DNA from: Actinomycetota bacterium
GTDB taxonomy: Bacteria; Actinomycetota; Thermoleophilia; Solirubrobacterales; 70-9
Direction: 5' to 3'
NCBI GenBank assembly: GCA_005884985.1
Contig: VAYK01000019.1
Location: forward strand, 1 to 8,703
Length of the DNA stretch: 8,703 bases
Shown here one piece after another: positions 5,354 through 8,703 of this stretch. Each line of letters begins with the position of its first letter. Position 1 is the first letter of the stretch. Under the pieces are notes generated by a model, which was not told the DNA's origin, ran no database searches, and saw only the letters and a list, made by a program, of their open reading frames with translations. Position numbers and translations under genes: made by a program.

Positions 5354-7599
5354 TGTCGCCGGCGTCCGCCGCTGCGCCCGCGCCCGCGCCCGCCGTCCAG
5401 GCGCTCACGCTCCCGGCCGCCGCCGTCGCCTCCACCGCGCGGTCCCGAATCGCCGGTCCCGACCTGTGTCAGCTCGTCGGCGGCCTTGCCCTCGACCGCG
5501 GGATCGCTGGACAGCCGCAGGCCGATGCGTCCCCGCTCGCGATCCACCTCGACGACTGTGACGTCGAGCTCGTCGCCCTGCTTGAGCACGTCCTCGACCG
5601 CGCTCACGCGCTCGCCCGGCTTCACGTTGGAGATGTGGAGCAGGCCGTCGGTGCCCTTGGTCAGTTCGATGAAGGCCCCGAATGCGGTCGTCTTGACCAC
5701 CTTGCCGGTGAACCGGTCGCCGATCTCGGCCTCCTTGGTCATTGCCTCGATGCGCGCGATGCACGCATCGACCAGTGCGCCGCTGGGGGCATAGACCTGC
5801 ACCGTGCCGTCGTCCTCGACGTTGATGTCGGCCTCGAACTCCTCGGACAGCGCCCGGATCGTCTCGCCGCCCTTGCCGATCAGGGCGCCGATCTTCTCCG
5901 GATCGATCTTGATCTGCTCGATCCGCGGCGCGTATCGCGACAGCTCCTTGCGCGGCTCCGGAATCGTCTCCCGCATCTTGTCGAGGATGAACAACCGCCC
6001 CGCCCGAGCCTGCTCGAGCGCCTCACCAAGAATTTGAAACGTGACCCCCGAGATCTTGATGTCCATCTGCAGGGCGGTGATTCCCTCGGACGTGCCGGCG
6101 ACCTTGAAGTCCATGTCGCCGAGGTGGTCCTCGACGCCGGCGATGTCGGTCAGCACGACGTGGTCGTCGCCCTCCTTGATCAGGCCCATCGCCACGCCTG
6201 CGACCACGCTCGACACGGGAACGCCGGCGGCCATCAGCGCCATCGACGAGGCGCACACGGAGCCCATCGAGGAGGATCCGTTCGACTCCAGCGTCTCGGA
6301 CACGACCCGGATCACGTAGGGGAAGTCCTCTTGGCTCGGGATCGTTGCCACCAGCGCTCGCTCGGCGAGCGCGCCGTGGCCGATGTCGCGGCGCTTCGGA
6401 CCGCGCATGAAGCCGGCCTCCCCAACCGAGAACGGCGGAAAGTTGTAGTGGTGCCACAACGTCTTGGACTCGACCAGGCCGAGGTTGTCAACCCGCATGT
6501 CCATGCGGCTCGTGCCCAGCGCCACGTTGGAGAGGATCTGGGTCTCCCCGCGGGTGAACAGAGCCGAGCCGTGCACGCGGGGCGAGACGTCCACCTCGCA
6601 CTCGATCGGCCGGATCTCGTCCTCGGCGCGCCCGTCGGGCCGCTTCTTGTCGATCGCGATCCGGCGGCGGATGATCTCCTTCTCCAGCTCTTCGAACGCG
6701 CGCGAGACCTCGGCCTGCCGCTCGGGATCCGGGTCCTCGCCGTCGGAGGCGCTCGCGTAGTGCTGGAGCACCTCCTCCTCGACAGCCTTGGCGGCGTCCT
6801 GGCGGGCGAGCTTCTCGGGGATCTGCGTCGCCTCGTCCAACTTCGTCCCGTGTGAGGAGCGGATCTGCTCGACCAGGCCGGGGTCGATCTTCGGCTCCTC
6901 GATCTCGAGCTTCTCCTTGCCCGCCTTGCCTCGCAGCTCCTCGATTGCCGCGCAGATCTTCTTGATCTCCTCGTGGGCGATGTCGAGCGCGTCGAGGACC
7001 TCGGCCTCGGTGACGCCGTTCGCCCCGCACTCCACCATCAGGATCGCGTCACTTGACCCCGAGACGACGAGGTCCATCTCGAGCTCCTCCGCGGACTCCT
7101 CCGCGGGGTTGACGACGAAATCGCCGTCGAGCTTGCCGATCCGCACCGCGCCGACGTGGGTCGGCACCGGGATCGGCGAGATGGCGACCGCCGCCGAGGC
7201 GCCGTTCATGGCCAGGATGTCGTAGGTGTGCTCGTAGTCCACGGACATCGGCTGACAGACGATCTGAGTGTCGTAGCGCCAGCCCTTGGGGAACAACGGG
7301 CGCAGGGGGCGGTCGATCATCCGGGCCGTCAGGGTCGCCTTCTCGCCGGCCCTACCCTCACGCCGGAAGAAGGAGCCGGGGATCTTCCCGGCCGCGTAGT
7401 GGCGCTCCTCGACGTCCACCGTCAGCGGCAGGAAGTCGACGTCGCGCAGGTTGCCGGCCGTGGCTGTGCAGAGGACCATCGTGTCTCCAGAGCGCGCGAC
7501 GACGGCTCCGCCCGCCTGACGGGCGAGCTTGCCGGCCTCGAAGGAGATCTCGTCGCCGCCTATCTCCACCGAGACACGGCTTACTTCAAACATGCTCAT
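5350..7599 (-). CDS. pnp: Polyribonucleotide nucleotidyltransferase (PNPase)
   Basis: PNPase is a phosphate-dependent 3'-5' exoribonuclease and RNA-tailing enzyme acting as a ring trimer. The 749-residue protein has all domains: RNase PH 1 (about 5-215, with ERHYAAGKIPGSFFRREGR and DRPLRPLFP), helical linker (about 220-310), catalytic RNase PH 2 (about 325-540, with GSALFTRGETQ, HHYNFPPFSVGE, ESNGSSSM and the metal/catalytic EDHLGDMDFKVAG at about 490-502), KH (about 563-603, GKGG loop 575-578) and S1 (about 625-698, FTGKVVKTTAFGAFIEL). A tail of about 34 residues rich in Gly and Arg (716-749) follows. I chose ATG at 7599 because AGGA lies 5 bases upstream; a second ATG at 7593 is possible, and the longer form from 7638 would run through the leader hairpin. 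The stop overlaps the peptidase TTG. Upstream is a DsbA-like gene and not the usual rpsO. Confidence 0.98.
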   Translation of the reverse strand: MSMFEVSRVSVEIGGDEISFEAGKLARQAGGAVVARSGDTMVLCTATAGNLRDVDFLPLTVDVEERHYAAGKIPGSFFRREGRAGEKATLTARMIDRPLRPLFPKGWRYDTQIVCQPMSVDYEHTYDILAMNGASAAVAISPIPVPTHVGAVRIGKLDGDFVVNPAEESAEELEMDLVVSGSSDAILMVECGANGVTEAEVLDALDIAHEEIKKICAAIEELRGKAGKEKLEIEEPKIDPGLVEQIRSSHGTKLDEATQIPEKLARQDAAKAVEEEVLQHYASASDGEDPDPERQAEVSRAFEELEKEIIRRRIAIDKKRPDGRAEDEIRPIECEVDVSPRVHGSALFTRGETQILSNVALGTSRMDMRVDNLGLVESKTLWHHYNFPPFSVGEAGFMRGPKRRDIGHGALAERALVATIPSQEDFPYVIRVVSETLESNGSSSMGSVCASSMALMAAGVPVSSVVAGVAMGLIKEGDDHVVLTDIAGVEDHLGDMDFKVAGTSEGITALQMDIKISGVTFQILGEALEQARAGRLFILDKMRETIPEPRKELSRYAPRIEQIKIDPEKIGALIGKGGETIRALSEEFEADINVEDDGTVQVYAPSGALVDACIARIEAMTKEAEIGDRFTGKVVKTTAFGAFIELTKGTDGLLHISNVKPGERVSAVEDVLKQGDELDVTVVEVDRERGRIGLRLSSDPAVEGKAADELTQVGTGDSGPRGGGDGGGRERERLDGGRGRGRSGGRRRH

Positions 7600-7604
7600 G
7601 TAAG

Positions 7605-7608
7605 TCCT
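7605..7608 (-). promoter_or_regulatory. pnp ribosome binding site
   Basis: AGGA ends 5 bases before the ATG at 7599 and decides the start over the longer in-frame form. A second purine run, GGAGAG (7617-7612), lies 12 bases from that ATG, directly after the leader hairpin. Confidence 0.55.
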
Positions 7609-7617
7609 ATTCTCTCC

Positions 7618-7636
7618 GGCCGCCCGGTTGGCGGCC
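7618..7636 (-). promoter_or_regulatory. pnp leader hairpin, 7-bp GC stem
   Basis: GGCCGCC and GGCGGCC (7618-7624 and 7630-7636) pair perfectly around a 5-base loop, 19 to 37 bases upstream of the pnp ATG and abutting the GGAGAG purine run. In E. coli the pnp leader forms a stem that RNase III cuts and PNPase uses to control its own mRNA; a similar role here is inference. No U-run follows, so it is not an intrinsic terminator for the upstream gene. Confidence 0.5.
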
Positions 7637-7646
7637 AATCTTTGTC

Positions 7647-7660
7647 AGAACTCTCGTTCT
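7647..7660 (-). repeat. Small stem-loop with GAGA (GNRA-type) tetraloop in the pnp leader
   Basis: On the transcribed strand AGAAC-GAGA-GTTCT forms a 5-bp stem closed by a GNRA-class tetraloop, 11 bases upstream of the larger hairpin. The stem is short and may be chance, but it lies in one of the least GC-rich parts of the window (7600-7707), which otherwise holds no gene that I can support. Confidence 0.3.
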
Positions 7661-7696
7661 CTAACGGCGACGATGTTACAGATGCCGCAAGGAATG

Positions 7697-7706
7697 CCTC
7701 CGGAGG
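7697..7706. repeat. 10-bp palindrome just after the DsbA-like gene
   Basis: CCTCCGGAGG is a perfect palindrome one base past the stop of the DsbA-like gene. It contains GGAGG on the transcribed strand, which precedes a TTG opening only a four-codon frame (TTG CGG CAT CTG TAA). It could be a dimer binding site or a weak leader element for pnp; chance is also likely in such GC-rich DNA. Confidence 0.25.
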
Positions 7707-7707
7707 T

Positions 7708-8181
7708 TCATGACAGGGCGCGGAGCGCTCCCGCGACGTCCGCGCCAACCGCCTGTCCGGCGAGGAACGCCGCCGGCGTTCCGGTGACCCCGGCGCGAAT
7801 CCCGCCCTCGAAGTCGCGCCGGACGCGCTCGGCGACAGGCGCCGAGCGTCGTTCGCGCTCGAAGCGCTCGAGGTCGAGATCCAGCGATCTTGCCCGCTCC
7901 CACAGGTGCGGGTCGTCGATCCTTCCCTGGTCGCGATAGATCGAGTCCACGAGTTTCCAGAAGGCCTCCTCTCGCTGAGTGGCGGCGGCTTCGGCTGCCG
8001 CGTGGAGCGCCGGCGCCCGTGGGTGCTTGCTGGCCACCAGGAAGTGGCGAAAGACCAGCTTCAAGGGCAGCTCCGCGATCCTCACCCAGGTTGCCGCGCA
8101 GTGCGGGCAGGCGAGGTCGAGGTAGAGGATCGCCTCGGGTCCCTCGCCCCGGACGTGGTCGTCGCGCCCCAGGGGCGGCAC
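7708..8181 (-). CDS. DsbA-family thioredoxin-fold protein with CPHC active site
   Basis: The 157-residue protein has the redox motif CPHC (25-28) after a hydrophobic strand (AILYLDLA), an all-helical insertion (about 55-125, containing EEAFWKLVDSIYRDQGRIDDPHLWE) and the cis-proline loop VTGTPAAFL (T135-P136). These are the defining features of the DsbA/FrnE-like thiol oxidoreductase group. No signal peptide or membrane segment is visible, so it is probably cytoplasmic, unlike classical DsbA. The start is GTG at 8181, 16 bases after the peroxiredoxin stop; the frame stays open into the peroxiredoxin gene, so the true start could be slightly upstream, but the protein already begins where relatives do. 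The end is compact after the cis-Pro strand. Being tightly linked to a one-cysteine peroxiredoxin suggests a role in thiol exchange with it, which is inference. Confidence 0.88.
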   Translation of the reverse strand: MPPLGRDDHVRGEGPEAILYLDLACPHCAATWVRIAELPLKLVFRHFLVASKHPRAPALHAAAEAAATQREEAFWKLVDSIYRDQGRIDDPHLWERARSLDLDLERFERERRSAPVAERVRRDFEGGIRAGVTGTPAAFLAGQAVGADVAGALRALS

Positions 8182-8197
8182 CTCGGCACTCGTGAGC

Positions 8198-8656
8198 TCA
8201 GTCAGCTTCTGCGAGGGCGTCGAAGATCAGGTTGGCGCCGGGGATCTCGAGCGGCGTGGGCGACTCGTGCACCCAGCGCACCACCCCTTCCGCGTCGACC
8301 AGCACCAACGAGCGGTTGGCGTGGCCGACCTCGTCGAGATAGGCGCCGTAGCTCGAGATCACCGCCCCCTTGGGCTCGAAGTCGGACAGCAGCGGGATCG
8401 AGATTCCGAGCTTGTCGCGGAACGCCCTATGTGCCCAGGTGGAGTCGACGCTGATCCCGATCAGGGTCGCGCCCCGCTCCTCGATCTGCGGCAGGACCTC
8501 CTGGTAGATCGAGAGCTGGTCGGTGCACCCGGGGCTGAAGTCGAGCGGGTAGAAGACGAGCACGACCTTGCCGCCCCGGAAGTCGGCGAGGCTGACCTGC
8601 TCGCCCTGGTGGTTGGGGAGCGAGAAGTCGGGCGCCGGCGTGCCGGGCGCGATCAT
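8198..8656 (-). CDS. AhpE-like single-cysteine peroxiredoxin
   Basis: This thiol peroxidase reduces hydrogen peroxide and organic or peroxynitrite-type oxidants. The 152-residue protein has the thioredoxin-fold start APDFSLPNHQGEQVSLADFRG and the peroxidatic site P37-x3-S41-x2-C44 (in YPLDFSPGCTDQ). The conserved Arg is in NRSLVLVD (R115), and SDFEPKGAVISSYG is typical of AhpE. C44 is the only cysteine in the protein, so it must work by a 1-Cys mechanism with an outside thiol as reductant. Length matches M. tuberculosis AhpE (153). I chose ATG at 8656 because it aligns with the AhpE N-terminus; TTG at 8659 directly before it is an alternative. GAGGGG lies 13 bases upstream of the ATG (10 from the TTG), a rather long spacing. 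The next gene, 16 bases on, is the CPHC protein. A BCP-type label is possible but less likely. Confidence 0.92.
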   Translation of the reverse strand: MIAPGTPAPDFSLPNHQGEQVSLADFRGGKVVLVFYPLDFSPGCTDQLSIYQEVLPQIEERGATLIGISVDSTWAHRAFRDKLGISIPLLSDFEPKGAVISSYGAYLDEVGHANRSLVLVDAEGVVRWVHESPTPLEIPGANLIFDALAEAD

Positions 8657-8703
8657 CAAACTGCACCAGCCCCTCGCCTCGCCGTCCGGCTCGGCGCCAG
8701 CAT
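8656..8703 (-). other. Window edge upstream of the peroxiredoxin; possible tail of another gene
   Basis: Only 48 bases remain. One frame is open from the edge (8703) and ends in TGA at 8658-8656, overlapping the peroxiredoxin ATG as TGATG, the kind of junction seen between coupled genes. However, its codons have poorer third-position GC than the frame continuous with the peroxiredoxin, so it may be noncoding leader. No promoter is recognisable in this short stretch. Confidence 0.15.

Noticed and set aside
3632..5794. 720-codon open frame on the plus strand
   Set aside because: It lies antisense to dapB, the M16 peptidase and the end of pnp, whose motifs are unmistakable. Its translation is low-complexity Arg/Ala/Ser-rich without domains, a common by-product of GC-rich coding DNA.
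5353..6855. 500-codon open frame on the plus strand
   Set aside because: It is antisense to pnp, which shows all PNPase motifs. The translation (runs of L, D, H, R) mirrors codon bias and has no recognisable domain.
7600..7638. Extended PNPase start at 7638
   Set aside because: It would add 13 residues unlike known PNPase N-termini, run through the leader hairpin and ignore the AGGA placed 5 bases before ATG 7599.
7618..7660. Intrinsic terminator between the DsbA-like gene and pnp
   Set aside because: Stems are present but none is followed by a T-run on the transcribed strand.
7676..7698. Leader peptide after GGAGG in the pnp leader
   Set aside because: The frame from the TTG is only four codons with no regulatory amino-acid run, so chance is the better explanation.
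8427..8666. GTG-started alternative frame at the head of the peroxiredoxin
   Set aside because: Its GTG has a somewhat better-placed GAGGGG, but the frame gives an Arg/Pro-rich product, while the other frame gives a full AhpE-like protein.
1..8703. Mobile element, CRISPR, toxin–antitoxin or defence system
   Set aside because: No transposase, integrase, terminal or tandem repeats, spacer arrays or defence-type domains are visible; gene content is conserved housekeeping with even base composition.

Overview
The window is GC-rich (by eye roughly two thirds G+C) and every gene I can support lies on the minus strand. Protein sequences, heavy GTG/TTG start use and the pnp–M16 peptidase–dapB order point to a high-GC actinobacterium. 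A deep lineage such as the Thermoleophilia (Solirubrobacter/Gaiella relatives) fits best, but that placement is inference from remembered family sequences.

In the direction of transcription (high to low coordinates) the layout is as follows. A single-cysteine AhpE-like peroxiredoxin (8656-8198) is followed by a DsbA-family CPHC thiol oxidoreductase (8181-7708). A 108-base leader with three small inverted repeats precedes pnp (7599-5350). Then come an M16 zinc peptidase (5353-4049, coupled to pnp by a TTGA overlap), dapB (4035-3430), a three-domain VOC–VOC–SDR fusion (3399-1642), dapA (1585-698) and the N-terminal 220 codons of ribonuclease J (660, running off the window at base 1). Gaps from pnp to rnj are 56 bases or less, so this is probably one operon or a chain of overlapping transcripts. 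I see no rRNA, tRNA, CRISPR array, insertion sequence or strong intrinsic terminator.

Functionally the block joins three themes. The first is RNA turnover: PNPase (3'-5') at the head and RNase J (5'-3' exo/endo) at the tail. The second is the diaminopimelate/lysine branch: DapA makes hydroxytetrahydrodipicolinate and DapB reduces it, feeding peptidoglycan and lysine. The third is thiol redox defence: peroxiredoxin plus DsbA-like protein.

This is mostly a conserved housekeeping neighbourhood, not a defence or mobile island. The real oddities are (1) the VOC–VOC–SDR fusion inserted between dapB and dapA, whose VOC domains lack the usual metal-binding histidines; (2) a DapB that lacks about 25 residues between the PNFA and HHxxK motifs, in frame; (3) a shorter in-frame loss near the N-terminus of the adjacent M16 peptidase; and (4) a structured pnp leader with no rpsO in front of it.
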